A DNA stretch of 41,578 nt from Pelagibacteraceae bacterium AG-426-I15 (GTDB lineage Bacteria > Pseudomonadota > Alphaproteobacteria > Pelagibacterales > Pelagibacteraceae): the NCBI GenBank assembly GCA_003213135.1, contig QCNT01000006.1:1-41578 (forward strand), in the 5' to 3' direction. The translations under genes were made by a program, and so were the position numbers. The notes beneath the pieces were generated by a model that saw nothing but the letters and a program-made list of their open reading frames with translations, made no database searches and was not told the DNA's origin. Positions 19,051 through 27,821 of the stretch are shown here, one piece after another. Each line of letters begins with the position of its first letter. Position 1 is the stretch's first letter.

Positions 19051-20064
19051 TCCAAGTCTAACAACTGATCTAGCGTTCTCAGTCATACAATCTTTCGCAG
19101 GTTTAAATTTAAAACCCAACAATTCTTCAGCATATGAAGTGTCAGTTTGCATTAAAATACCTAGATCCGGTATCATCATTTTAGCGCTTGAGTCTATATA
19201 ACTTATTAATTTAACCATAAAATTGGGAAGCTCCTTTTTAGGAAGTTTTTTTTCGTATTCAGGCATCGCTTCGGCTATCAATTGAGATAACTCAACTAGC
19301 CTTTTCACTTCTTTTCCAACGATTAATCTTCTTCCGCCGACTTTTTTATTTCCAATACAGGCAACATGGGCTTTTGCTATATCTTTAACATCAGAGATTA
19401 AAACTGCAAATTTAGGTGCACCTGGAAATTTACCCGCCATAAATTGTCTAACATATTCTATTGATGTACCCCCTTTTTTATCTAGGGCGTCACCAAATAC
19501 TCCACCAGGATTGATTGTTGTTAATTTATTTTTTAATCCTTTACTCTCCATGAACTCCCAGGCAGTTCTTTCTGCTTTTGTTTTTGATAGAAAATAATCA
19601 TTTACACCCTCTATCCAATTTTCATCTGTCCAATCATTTTCTCCAAAAGTATAAGGGTTGCTTCTGTTAGGCTTTCTAAACATTGCAACAATTGAGGAAG
19701 TTTTAATTATTTGTTCTACACCTGCATTTACTCCAGCTTTTAAAACTCTTAATGTTCCATCTACAGCAGGGGGCAACAAAATTTCTCTATTACTTGAAAC
19801 TTTCATTGGAAAAGGAGAGGCAATATGGAATATATAATCACATCCCTTTGCTGCTTCATTCCATCCGTCATCTTTCACAAGATCTAATTCAACAAATGAC
19901 AATTTATCAATCGCAGCATATTTGCTTATAGTTTCTTTCGTTTGTTCAATTAAATTTTTGTTTCTTACAGTTCCTAAAACTTCATAGCCAGAATTTAATA
20001 ATTCTATTGCAGTGTGTTTTGCGATCCATCCACTTATACCTGTTAATAGTACTTTGTTACTCAT
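19042..20064 (-). CDS. Extended SDR, NAD(P)-dependent epimerase/dihydroflavonol-reductase-like
   Basis: The 340-residue protein has an extended-SDR Rossmann fold: TGISGWIAKH (8-17) at the N-terminus, DYIFHIASPFP, a conserved Ser pair (TSSI, 122-125) and catalytic Tyr157/Lys161 (YFLSK). NPGGVFG and the shape of the C-terminal part are like the dihydroflavonol-4-reductase/cinnamyl-alcohol branch, whose bacterial members reduce varied aldehydes or ketones. The substrate cannot be told. It is coupled to trxB by a 4-base ATGA overlap, so it is probably co-expressed with thioredoxin reductase. Its 3' end overlaps the aminotransferase gene by 9 bases. Confidence 0.82.
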   Translation of the reverse strand: MSNKVLLTGISGWIAKHTAIELLNSGYEVLGTVRNKNLIEQTKETISKYAAIDKLSFVELDLVKDDGWNEAAKGCDYIFHIASPFPMKVSSNREILLPPAVDGTLRVLKAGVNAGVEQIIKTSSIVAMFRKPNRSNPYTFGENDWTDENWIEGVNDYFLSKTKAERTAWEFMESKGLKNKLTTINPGGVFGDALDKKGGTSIEYVRQFMAGKFPGAPKFAVLISDVKDIAKAHVACIGNKKVGGRRLIVGKEVKRLVELSQLIAEAMPEYEKKLPKKELPNFMVKLISYIDSSAKMMIPDLGILMQTDTSYAEELLGFKFKPAKDCMTENARSVVRLGLV

Positions 20065-21008
20065 TTTGATGATAAATGTTTTTCAGCCTCAAGCGCAGCC
20101 ATACAGCCCATCCCTGCCGCAGTAACTGCCTGCCTGAAAATTTTATCTTTTACGTCTCCAGCTGCAAAAACCCCAGGCACATTAGTTACTGTTGAATCTG
20201 GTTTGGTAACTATGTATCCCTCTTTATCCATGCTTAATTGACCTTTAAAAAGTGAAGTAGCAGGATCATGTCCTATAGCTATAAATAAACCATCTACAAT
20301 AAGTTCGGAAACTTTATTTGTTTTAACGTTTTTTATTTTTATTGCCTTAACAGACTTGGGATTTTTTTCTCCCACAACATCCTCAACAACACTATCCCAG
20401 ATAATTTCAATTTTTTTATTTGCTTTTAATTTTGCTTGTAGCATTTTCTCAGCTCTTAATTCATTTCTTCTATGAATAAGTTTAACTTTGGATGCAAACT
20501 TAGTTAAAAACATTGCTTCTTCTACAGCAGCGTTTCCACCTCCGACAACAGCGACTTGTTTTTCTTTAAAAAAGAAACCATCACAAGTTGCACATGCTGA
20601 AACACCAAATCCTCTATATTCCTGTTCTGATTTTAAATTTAACCACCTTGCTTGAGCACCTGTTGAAACAATAAAACTATCTGCTGTATAGACTTGACCA
20701 CTATCTCCAATCGCCTCAAAAGGTTTTTTCGATAAATCTACTTTTTTAATGTGATCTTGAATCATTTCTGTACCGACAGCTTTAGCCTGGCCTTTCATCT
20801 CTTCCATAAGCCACGGTCCCTGAATCACCTTTGAGTAACCAGGAAAGTTCTCAACATCAGTGGTTGTGGTCAATTGTCCGCCTGGTTCAGAACCAAATAC
20901 CAATACCGGCTTAAGCATTGCTCTAGCTGCGTAAATGGCCGCTGTATAACCTGCCGGGCCTGATCCAAGAATTAACACTTTTGTATGTTTAATAGATTTA
21001 TTATTCAT
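20061..21008 (-). CDS. trxB: Thioredoxin-disulfide reductase
   Basis: TrxB reduces thioredoxin with NADPH through FAD and a redox disulfide. Features: N-terminal FAD loop LILGSGPAGYTAAIYAARA, the redox pair Cys139/Cys142 in CATCDGFFF, the NADPH loop VVGGGNAAVEEAMFLTKFA followed by HRR, and the C-terminal FAD motif GVFAAGDVKDKIFRQAVTAAGMGCMAA. The 315 residues are typical. Only 21 bases separate its ATG from the divergent gene at 21030. The overlapping downstream SDR gene makes this a two-gene operon. Confidence 0.96.
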   Translation of the reverse strand: MNNKSIKHTKVLILGSGPAGYTAAIYAARAMLKPVLVFGSEPGGQLTTTTDVENFPGYSKVIQGPWLMEEMKGQAKAVGTEMIQDHIKKVDLSKKPFEAIGDSGQVYTADSFIVSTGAQARWLNLKSEQEYRGFGVSACATCDGFFFKEKQVAVVGGGNAAVEEAMFLTKFASKVKLIHRRNELRAEKMLQAKLKANKKIEIIWDSVVEDVVGEKNPKSVKAIKIKNVKTNKVSELIVDGLFIAIGHDPATSLFKGQLSMDKEGYIVTKPDSTVTNVPGVFAAGDVKDKIFRQAVTAAGMGCMAALEAEKHLSSK

Positions 21009-21029
21009 TATATAGATATATAGTTATAA

Positions 21030-21980
21030 ATGTTAAAATTAAAAGCTCTTCTTTTAACCCAAGGTATGCACGGTATGATAAGTCAAGCCGAAGGCTTGGC
21101 CAAAGCCTTAGGTTTAAGCTATAAACACGAGACAATTCAACTTAAAAATTTTTGGAATTTAGTACCGCCCAAATTTACACCCATATCTGAAAATATTTTA
21201 CAAAAAAAATTTTTCTGTGATTCTAAAATCATTATTTCTTGCGGAAGAAAGAGTGTTGTCCCATCTATTTTGTTAAAAAAAAGATTTAAAAAAGATATAT
21301 TTAACATTCACATTCAGAATCCAAAAGTTAATTTAGAAAACTTTGATTCCATTATTTGTCCTGAGCATGATGATTTAAACGGTGAGAATGTTATAAAAAC
21401 TAAGGGAGCTATTCATTATCTCACAAACGATGAAATAAAAAAAAATATTAAATATTTACAACCTAACCAGGGAGAAAAAAAAATAATAACATTTATACTT
21501 GGCGGACCTAATAAATATTACAGTTTTTCAGAGAAGCAAATGGATAAAATGTTTGCTAAAATTAAAAATTTATTTATTTCTTCAAAATATAAACTTATTG
21601 TAATTCCATCTTATAGAACTCCAGAAAATATAGTAAAACTTGCTTTTAATTATTTTAATGCAGACCACTTAGTAATTAGAGAAAAAAACAAAAAAGCTTA
21701 TTTGTCTGCTTTAGGACTTGCAAACATTATAATTGTAACTTGCGATTCAACTTCAATGATTTCTGAGGCCGCTATTACTGGAAAACCAGTTTATATAGCT
21801 CAAATCCAAAATAAAAAAAGCATTCATAGATTTGAAAAATTTTATAAATTGTTTAAAGATCTAGGTATTATTAGAAATTTAGAGAACAAAATTGAGACTT
21901 GGAATTATGAAGGACTTGACGAAGTTAACCGTGCAGCTTTATTAGTAAAAGAAAAATTGAAAAAAAATGGAATTATTTAA
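21030..21980 (+). CDS. ELM1 family protein (mitochondrial-fission ELM1-like, DUF1022)
   Basis: The 316-residue protein resembles the alphaproteobacterial relatives of plant ELM1, a family with a GT-B-like two-lobe architecture. Family-type features are LLTQGMHGMISQAEGLAKALGL near the N-terminus, ISCGRKSVVPSILLKK, HIQNPKVNLENFDSIICPEHD, the FILGGPNKYYSF turn, and CDSTSMISEAAITGKPVYIAQI near the C-terminus, which looks like a sugar-nucleotide-transferase donor-site element. No enzymatic function is proven for bacterial members. It begins a three-gene plus-strand unit and overlaps the next gene by 14 bases. Very AT-rich and Lys-rich, like neighbours. Confidence 0.8.
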   Translation: MLKLKALLLTQGMHGMISQAEGLAKALGLSYKHETIQLKNFWNLVPPKFTPISENILQKKFFCDSKIIISCGRKSVVPSILLKKRFKKDIFNIHIQNPKVNLENFDSIICPEHDDLNGENVIKTKGAIHYLTNDEIKKNIKYLQPNQGEKKIITFILGGPNKYYSFSEKQMDKMFAKIKNLFISSKYKLIVIPSYRTPENIVKLAFNYFNADHLVIREKNKKAYLSALGLANIIIVTCDSTSMISEAAITGKPVYIAQIQNKKSIHRFEKFYKLFKDLGIIRNLENKIETWNYEGLDEVNRAALLVKEKLKKNGII

Positions 21981-22635
21981 TTCACTAAAGACAAGACTCG
22001 AAACATATGAAAAGCCTTTTAAGCATTGGGCTGTTAACAAACCTTTAACGGACCAAGCTATTAAAGAAGTTTGTAACTCTGAAATTTCAAATCCAGTTAT
22101 CGACGGTTTGGAATATGATGGGACAAGAGCAATTGATGGAGGTGAGGGAAAATATAGAGAAGGTATTAAATCTGGTGGAAAAGCAAAAAAATATAGATGT
22201 TTTGTAACTAGAGAAAATTCAAAAAATTTTCCTCAACTTTCAAAATTCATAAATGAATTATGCTCAAAAAATGTTTATGAGTATATTGGTAAATTAATAG
22301 GAAAAGATTTGTCACACTCTTATGTCAGACTAGAAGTAATTTGTGATAGACAAGGTTTTTGGCTAAAGCCTCACTGCGATATAAAAGAGAAACTTTTATC
22401 TTCCCTAATATTTGTTAACCCTTTTAACGAATCAGAAAATTTAGGTACTGATTTTTATGACGAAAAACTAAACAAAGTGAAAACAGTTCCATATAAAGAT
22501 AATTATGGTTATTTTTTTTCTAGCGGCCCAAATACTTGGCATGGAATGGAAAAAAAAGAGATTAAAAAGGAAAGACGTTGCATACAAATTAATTATGTTT
22601 CATTTCAAACAGACTGGAAAGTAGAAGCCCAATAG
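21967..22635 (+). CDS. Putative 2-oxoglutarate/Fe(II)-dependent oxygenase
   Basis: A 222-residue protein with the pattern of a cupin-fold dioxygenase: HxD at His136/Asp138 (KPHCDIKEK), a distal His192 (NTWHGMEKKEIKKERRC), and Arg203 or Arg204 placed to bind the 2-oxoglutarate carboxylate. The intervening LSSLIFVNPFNESENLGTDFYDEKL resembles the beta strands between the two halves of the facial triad in prolyl-hydroxylase-like proteins. Substrate unknown: protein side chain, lipid or glycan are all possible. It overlaps the ELM1-like gene by 14 bases, so the two proteins are probably made together. Confidence 0.75.
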   Translation: MELFNSLKTRLETYEKPFKHWAVNKPLTDQAIKEVCNSEISNPVIDGLEYDGTRAIDGGEGKYREGIKSGGKAKKYRCFVTRENSKNFPQLSKFINELCSKNVYEYIGKLIGKDLSHSYVRLEVICDRQGFWLKPHCDIKEKLLSSLIFVNPFNESENLGTDFYDEKLNKVKTVPYKDNYGYFFSSGPNTWHGMEKKEIKKERRCIQINYVSFQTDWKVEAQ

Positions 22636-22649
22636 TATATTATATTTTA

Positions 22650-22841
22650 ATGTCTACATATGAATGTTCAAAATGCGGTATGTCAGTGAACGCTACATGC
22701 GCAAAATGTAATTCTCCACTGCAAAATGATCAATTAAAACTTGAGGACGGCAAACAAGTTCAAATATCTAAGTGTCCTAATAACCACGGAAAAATTAAAT
22801 CCCCTTTATGTTGTGGTCAAGATATGAGTTGTAGAGTCTAG
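22650..22841 (+). CDS. Small Cys-rich, zinc-ribbon-like protein
   Basis: A 63-residue protein with eight Cys: C6-x2-C9, C17-x2-C20, then C42, C54-C55 and C61, plus His46. The two N-terminal CxxC knuckles look like a zinc ribbon, and the C-terminal Cys could bind a second metal or a cluster. I do not recognise a named family with certainty. It starts 14 bases after the oxygenase gene and ends in a 4-base overlap with convergent carB. ATG at 22650 is the only sensible start. A metal-binding role is inferred from the Cys spacing only. Confidence 0.75.
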   Translation: MSTYECSKCGMSVNATCAKCNSPLQNDQLKLEDGKQVQISKCPNNHGKIKSPLCCGQDMSCRV

Positions 22842-25800
22842 AGATCCTGTAAAGCTCTAACTTTTATAGGATATTTTTTCAAAGCTTCAATAGATTCCAC
22901 GCACGCATTTGCTGCAGGTATTGTAGTAAAGTAAGGAACTTTATTAATCAAACTTGTTCTTCTCAAACTAAAAGAGTCCGCAATAGAATCTTTTCCTTCA
23001 GTTGTATTTATTACTAATGAAATATTTTTCTTATTTAGTTTTTCAACTATATGCGGGGATCCTTGGCTGACTTTATTAACTTTTTTGCATTTCACGCCAT
23101 TTGCAATTAAATATTTTGCAGTACCAGATGTGGCAAACAAATTGAAACCAAATTTTATTAACTTTTTTGCATTAAGCAATATTTTATCTTTGTCTTTATC
23201 TTTTACTGAAATAAAAGCGTTCCCCTTAAGTGGAATGCTATTATTGCTTGCTATTTGACTTTTGGCAAAAGACAAGCCAAAATTATTGTCAAAACCCATT
23301 GCTTCTCCGGTTGATTTCATTTCAGGACCCAATAATACATCAACTTCAGGAAATTTATTGAAAGGGAATACAGCTTCTTTGACTGCAAAAGTATTCTTAT
23401 TTTTTCTTTTAAGATTAAATTTAGACAATTTCTCTCCCGCCATTACCCTTGACGCTATCTTGGCTATAGAAAGACCAGTGGCTTTTGAAACGAATGGAAC
23501 TGTTCTGCTTGCTCTAGGATTTACTTCTAAAACATAAATTTCATTCCCCTTAACAGCAAACTGAATATTTATTAAACCAACAACCTTTAATGCTTTTGCT
23601 AATTGTTCCGTTTGGAATTCAATTTTTTTTATAATTTCTTTACCTAAAGTGTAAGGAGGCAAAGAACAGGCTGAATCACCAGAGTGAATACCCGCCTCTT
23701 CAATATGCTCCATAATCCCTGCCACAAATATTTTTTTTCCATCAGATATAGCATCAACATCAACTTCTGTTGCATCATTAAGAAACCTGTCAATTAATAC
23801 AGGATTTGATCCAGAAACTTTTACAGCTTCATCTATATACTTTTCAAGATCAGATCGAGTATAAATTATTTCCATTCCCCTACCACCAAGTACGTATGAT
23901 GGTCTAATAACTATTGGAAAACCAATTTTACTTGCTATTTCAAAAGACTCCTCTTTATTCTTTGCAATTCCACTTTCTGCTTGTCTAAGATTTTCTTTTA
24001 TAATTATTTTTTTAAATCTCTCTCTATCTTCCGCAAGATCAATAGAGTTAAATTGGGTTCCTAAAATAGGAATTTTATTATCATTTAATGTTCTTGCTAA
24101 TTTTATTGGTGTTTGGCCACCAAATTGGGCAATTACCCCAAGTAATTTACCTTTTTCCTTTTCTTTATAAATAATATTCATAACATGCTCTTCAATTAAA
24201 GGCTCGAAATATAGTCTATCACTTGTATCATAGTCAGTAGAAACTGTTTCAGGATTACAATTTATCATTATTGTTTCATATTTCTTTTTCCTTAAAGCAA
24301 AGCTTGCTTGGCAACAACAATAGTCAAACTCAATACCTTGACCTATTCTATTTGGACCACCTCCTAAAATTATAATTTTTTCTTTTTTAGTTGGGTTCGA
24401 CTCACACGCAGATAAATTATCAGCTAATTTTTGATAAGTTGAATACATATATGGAGTTTCTGACTTAAATTCTCCGGCACAAGTATCAATTTTTTTAAAT
24501 ACTGGAAAAATTTTGAACTTTTGCCTTTTCTTTTGAATTTCTTTAGTTGAACTCTTGGTTAGTTCAGCGATTTTACTGTCGGAAAATCCTATGGATTTTA
24601 TGTAGGAAAATTCTTTGAAAGTTTTCGGAACACCATTCTTTTTTAATTTTTTTTCTTCTTTTACTAGATCAGATATTTGCTCAAGAAACCAAGGGTCAAT
24701 TTTTGTTAGTTTATAAATATTTTTTATACTTATATTTCTTCTAATCGCCTCAGCAACCACAATAAGTTTGTCAGGTAAATTTTGACTTAGTTTTTTTCTT
24801 AAATCTTTATCCTTTAAATTATTTAAAGAATCTAAACCTTTATAGCCAATTTCTAAAGACACCAAACCTTTCTGCAAAGATTCTTTAAAATTTCTTCCAA
24901 TAGCCATTGCCTCTCCAACAGATTTCATTGATGTTCCCAGTTTTACTTTGGCAGATTTAAATTTTTCAAATGTAAATCTAGGAATTTTAGTTACTACATA
25001 ATCAATAGTTGGCTCAAAAGACGCAGGCGTTGTTCCAGTAATCTCATTTGTCAATTCATCAAGCGTATAACCAACAGCGAGTTTTGCAGCAACTTTCGCA
25101 ATTGGAAATCCAGTAGCTTTGGAAGCTAATGCTGAAGATCTTGAAACCCTTGGATTCATTTCAATAATAACCATTCTTCCGTCTTTAGGATTAATTGCAA
25201 ACTGTACGTTAGACCCACCTGTTTCCACTCCAATTTTCCTTAAACATTCAATCGAAGCATTCCTCATTACCTGAAATTCTTTATCAGTTAAGGTCAATGC
25301 CGGAGCAACCGTAACCGAGTCACCAGTATGTGTTCCCATTGGATCAACATTTTCAATTGAACAAATTATTATACAGTTGTCTTTTTTATCCCTAACAACT
25401 TCCATTTCAAATTCCTTCCATCCCTCAAGTGACTCCTCAATTAAGACTTGATTTTGTGGTGACTCGGCTATTCCATATTTAATTAGATTAAAAAAATCTT
25501 TTTTTGTTTTGGCAATTCCTCCACCAGACCCTCCTAAAGTAAAAGAAGGTCTGATAATTGCTGGCAATCCAATCTTATTTAAAACTTTTTTTGAATTTTT
25601 AATTGAATTAAGAATTTCTGATTTAGGTAAATCAAGCTTAATTTCTTTCATTGCTTTTCTGAAAAGTGCTCTATCTTCTGCTCTTGATATTGCGGATGCT
25701 TTTGCGCCAATCAATTCTACTTTATTCTTCTTAAGTATTCCTTTTTTTTCCATTGATATAGCGGTATTCAAAGCAGTTTGTCCCCCCATTGTAGGAAGAA

Positions 25801-26056
25801 TTGCACAGGGTTTTTCTTTTTTTATAATTTTTTCAACAATCTCAGGTGTAATAGGCTCTATATAAGTTTTGTCGGCTACTTCGGGGTCAGTCATAATCGT
25901 TGCTGGATTAGAATTGATTAAAATTACTTTATAACCCTCATCTCTAAGTGCTTTACAGGCCTGAGTACCAGAATAATCAAACTCACAAGCTTGACCAATA
26001 ACGATAGGTCCTGCACCTATAACCAAAATTTTTTTAATATCTTTTCTTTTTCCCAT
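22838..26056 (-). CDS. carB: Carbamoyl phosphate synthase, large subunit
   Basis: CarB makes carbamoyl phosphate from bicarbonate, ammonia (supplied by CarA) and two ATP, for arginine and pyrimidines. The 1072 residues match the expected length and internal duplication: each half has a preATP-grasp start ([45 protein letters not shown]) and an ATP-grasp with the Gly-rich loop ([25 protein letters not shown]) and the metal-binding ENxR segment ([38 protein letters not shown]). A C-terminal MGS-like allosteric domain ([12 protein letters not shown]...) follows. It overlaps carA by 23 bases. Confidence 0.97.
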   Translation of the reverse strand: MGKRKDIKKILVIGAGPIVIGQACEFDYSGTQACKALRDEGYKVILINSNPATIMTDPEVADKTYIEPITPEIVEKIIKKEKPCAILPTMGGQTALNTAISMEKKGILKKNKVELIGAKASAISRAEDRALFRKAMKEIKLDLPKSEILNSIKNSKKVLNKIGLPAIIRPSFTLGGSGGGIAKTKKDFFNLIKYGIAESPQNQVLIEESLEGWKEFEMEVVRDKKDNCIIICSIENVDPMGTHTGDSVTVAPALTLTDKEFQVMRNASIECLRKIGVETGGSNVQFAINPKDGRMVIIEMNPRVSRSSALASKATGFPIAKVAAKLAVGYTLDELTNEITGTTPASFEPTIDYVVTKIPRFTFEKFKSAKVKLGTSMKSVGEAMAIGRNFKESLQKGLVSLEIGYKGLDSLNNLKDKDLRKKLSQNLPDKLIVVAEAIRRNISIKNIYKLTKIDPWFLEQISDLVKEEKKLKKNGVPKTFKEFSYIKSIGFSDSKIAELTKSSTKEIQKKRQKFKIFPVFKKIDTCAGEFKSETPYMYSTYQKLADNLSACESNPTKKEKIIILGGGPNRIGQGIEFDYCCCQASFALRKKKYETIMINCNPETVSTDYDTSDRLYFEPLIEEHVMNIIYKEKEKGKLLGVIAQFGGQTPIKLARTLNDNKIPILGTQFNSIDLAEDRERFKKIIIKENLRQAESGIAKNKEESFEIASKIGFPIVIRPSYVLGGRGMEIIYTRSDLEKYIDEAVKVSGSNPVLIDRFLNDATEVDVDAISDGKKIFVAGIMEHIEEAGIHSGDSACSLPPYTLGKEIIKKIEFQTEQLAKALKVVGLINIQFAVKGNEIYVLEVNPRASRTVPFVSKATGLSIAKIASRVMAGEKLSKFNLKRKNKNTFAVKEAVFPFNKFPEVDVLLGPEMKSTGEAMGFDNNFGLSFAKSQIASNNSIPLKGNAFISVKDKDKDKILLNAKKLIKFGFNLFATSGTAKYLIANGVKCKKVNKVSQGSPHIVEKLNKKNISLVINTTEGKDSIADSFSLRRTSLINKVPYFTTIPAANACVESIEALKKYPIKVRALQDL

Positions 26057-27314
26057 TTTTCTTTGCTTTTATATTTTTTAAAAATTTTTCAAATAAATAT
26101 TTGCTATCTTGTGGACCAGGATTGGCCTCTGGATGATATTGAACTGAAAATAACTTTTTTTTCTTTACTTCTATACCTTCAATTGATCCGTCAAATAGTG
26201 ATTTATGCGTGACTTTTACATTTTTAGGAATTGATTTAGAGTCAACTTCAAAACCGTGATTTTGACTTGTTATCTCAACTTTATTAGTTGTTAGATCCTT
26301 TACTGGATGATTTGCACCTCTGTGCCCAAGTGGCATTTTTTTTGTTTTTGCACCAAGTGCTAGAGATAAAATTTGATGACCAAGACAGATCCCAAAAATC
26401 GGCAATTTTTTTTCAATTAATTTTCTAACTATAGGTATAGCATATTTTCCGGTGGCCGCAGGATCTCCAGGCCCATTTGACAAAAACACTCCATCGGGCT
26501 TAAGCTTTAGTATCTGATCAGCAGGAAAATTAGCCGGAACAACTGTAACACCGCAGCTAATATCAGAAAAGCATCTTAATTGATTTTTTTTAATTCCATA
26601 ATCAATTGCTATGACTTTATATTTATTTTTTTTATTTTTAACATAACCGTTTTTTTTGTCCCAAGATTTTAAAGATTTCCATTTATAAACCTTTTTACAA
26701 GTTACTTTTTTTGCTAAATCTAAACCTACTAGTCCATTCCAAGATCTTGCTTTGTTCAAAAGATTTTTATAATTATGTCTACCTTTTTTTAAAAACTGTA
26801 TAGTTCCTTTAGGTGCCCCTCTATCTCTTATATAATTAGTAATTACTCTAGTATCTAAGCCAACAATTCCTACAATTTTTCTTTTTTTAAGCCAAACATC
26901 TAGCTTCTTAATAGACCTATAATTGGACGGCTCAGTTATATTGCAATTAATAACAACTCCTTTTAACCAAGCTCTATCTGCCTCGTTGTCCTCAATATTT
27001 GTTCCTACATTACCAATATGCGGAAATGTAAAATTAATTATTTGATCGGAGTAAGATGGATCTGTTATTATTTCTTGATAACCAGTGATGGACGTGTTGA
27101 AACAAACCTCTCCAATAGCGCTACCCTCATGCCCAATACCAGTACCAAAAAATTTGGTCCCATCTTCAAAAACTAAAATGCCAGTCGAAAAATTATTTGA
27201 TTTATCTTCTTTTTTTTTTAGAGCCTGTCTCAAATACAACTCATGAGTTAAAGGAAACCTTTTAATTAAGGTTTTGCGTCTTATATGAAAAAGGTTAACA
27301 GTCGTCAACCCCAT
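26034..27314 (-). CDS. carA: Carbamoyl phosphate synthase, small (glutaminase) subunit
   Basis: CarA hydrolyses glutamine to supply ammonia to CarB. The N-terminal CPSase domain ([35 protein letters not shown]) is followed by a class I glutaminase with the nucleophile Cys in FGICLGHQ and the catalytic His/Glu in VQYHPEA. The 426-residue reading from ATG 27314 has about 40 extra basic residues before the usual family start; no other ATG precedes the conserved domain, so either the extension is real or a TTG start is used. A 9-base inverted repeat abuts this ATG. carA and carB overlap by 23 bases. Confidence 0.94.
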   Translation of the reverse strand: MGLTTVNLFHIRRKTLIKRFPLTHELYLRQALKKKEDKSNNFSTGILVFEDGTKFFGTGIGHEGSAIGEVCFNTSITGYQEIITDPSYSDQIINFTFPHIGNVGTNIEDNEADRAWLKGVVINCNITEPSNYRSIKKLDVWLKKRKIVGIVGLDTRVITNYIRDRGAPKGTIQFLKKGRHNYKNLLNKARSWNGLVGLDLAKKVTCKKVYKWKSLKSWDKKNGYVKNKKNKYKVIAIDYGIKKNQLRCFSDISCGVTVVPANFPADQILKLKPDGVFLSNGPGDPAATGKYAIPIVRKLIEKKLPIFGICLGHQILSLALGAKTKKMPLGHRGANHPVKDLTTNKVEITSQNHGFEVDSKSIPKNVKVTHKSLFDGSIEGIEVKKKKLFSVQYHPEANPGPQDSKYLFEKFLKNIKAKKNGKKKRY

Positions 27315-27316
27315 TC

Positions 27317-27337
27317 TTTTTTCTTTTGAAGAAAAAA
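27317..27337. repeat. Perfect inverted repeat next to carA start
   Basis: TTTTTTCTT (27317-27325) and AAGAAAAAA (27329-27337) are perfect complements separated by three bases, TTG. The repeat begins two bases from the carA ATG in the 47-base carA/yqeY divergent spacer. As RNA on the carA side the A-rich arm would lie where a ribosome site should be. It could be an operator or a weak hairpin; A+T-only composition means chance is also possible. Confidence 0.45.
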
Positions 27338-27361
27338 TGTGATTAAAGTAAGTTTAAATAT

Positions 27362-27820
27362 ATGTCTCTGCAAACTAAAATTGAAGATAAGCTAAACGAA
27401 GCGTTAAAATCAAAAGATAAATCAACATACTCTACACTTAGATTGGTGGTTGCATCCATTAAAGACACTATGATTGCAAAAAAAATTAGAGATAAGAGCA
27501 AGTTACCTGATAATGAGCTAATAAATATACTTAAAAAAATGGTTAAGCAAAGAAATGACTCTTGTGAAGCTTATAAAAAAGCAGGACGTCAAGAATTACT
27601 TTTAGCAGAGACTAAGGAAATAGAAATTATAAGTAGTTTTTTGCCGAAACAATTGAGTGAGGTAGAAATTAAAAAAATATGTGAAGAAATTATTAAATCT
27701 AATAATGCAAAATCTATTAAAGATATGGGAAAGGTTATGGGAGAATTAAAAAAATCCAAAAATGCCGATAGTCTCGATTTTTCTAAGGCAAGTATGATAA
27801 TAAAGGAAATTTTAAAGTAA
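27362..27820 (+). CDS. GatB/YqeY domain protein
   Basis: A 152-residue member of the YqeY family, related to the C-terminal tRNA-binding domain of the GatB amidotransferase subunit. The pattern is clear: LNEALKSKDKSTYSTLRLVVASIKD, then LLKKMVKQRNDSCEAYKKAGRQELLLAETKEIEIISSFLPKQLSEVEI, and a C-terminal KDMGKVMGELKKS...DFSKASMIIKEIL. It stands where rpsU or yqeY often precedes dnaG-rpoD in the macromolecular synthesis operon. The dnaG ATG is one base after its stop. A direct function is not known. Confidence 0.9.
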   Translation: MSLQTKIEDKLNEALKSKDKSTYSTLRLVVASIKDTMIAKKIRDKSKLPDNELINILKKMVKQRNDSCEAYKKAGRQELLLAETKEIEIISSFLPKQLSEVEIKKICEEIIKSNNAKSIKDMGKVMGELKKSKNADSLDFSKASMIIKEILK

Positions 27821-27821
27821 A

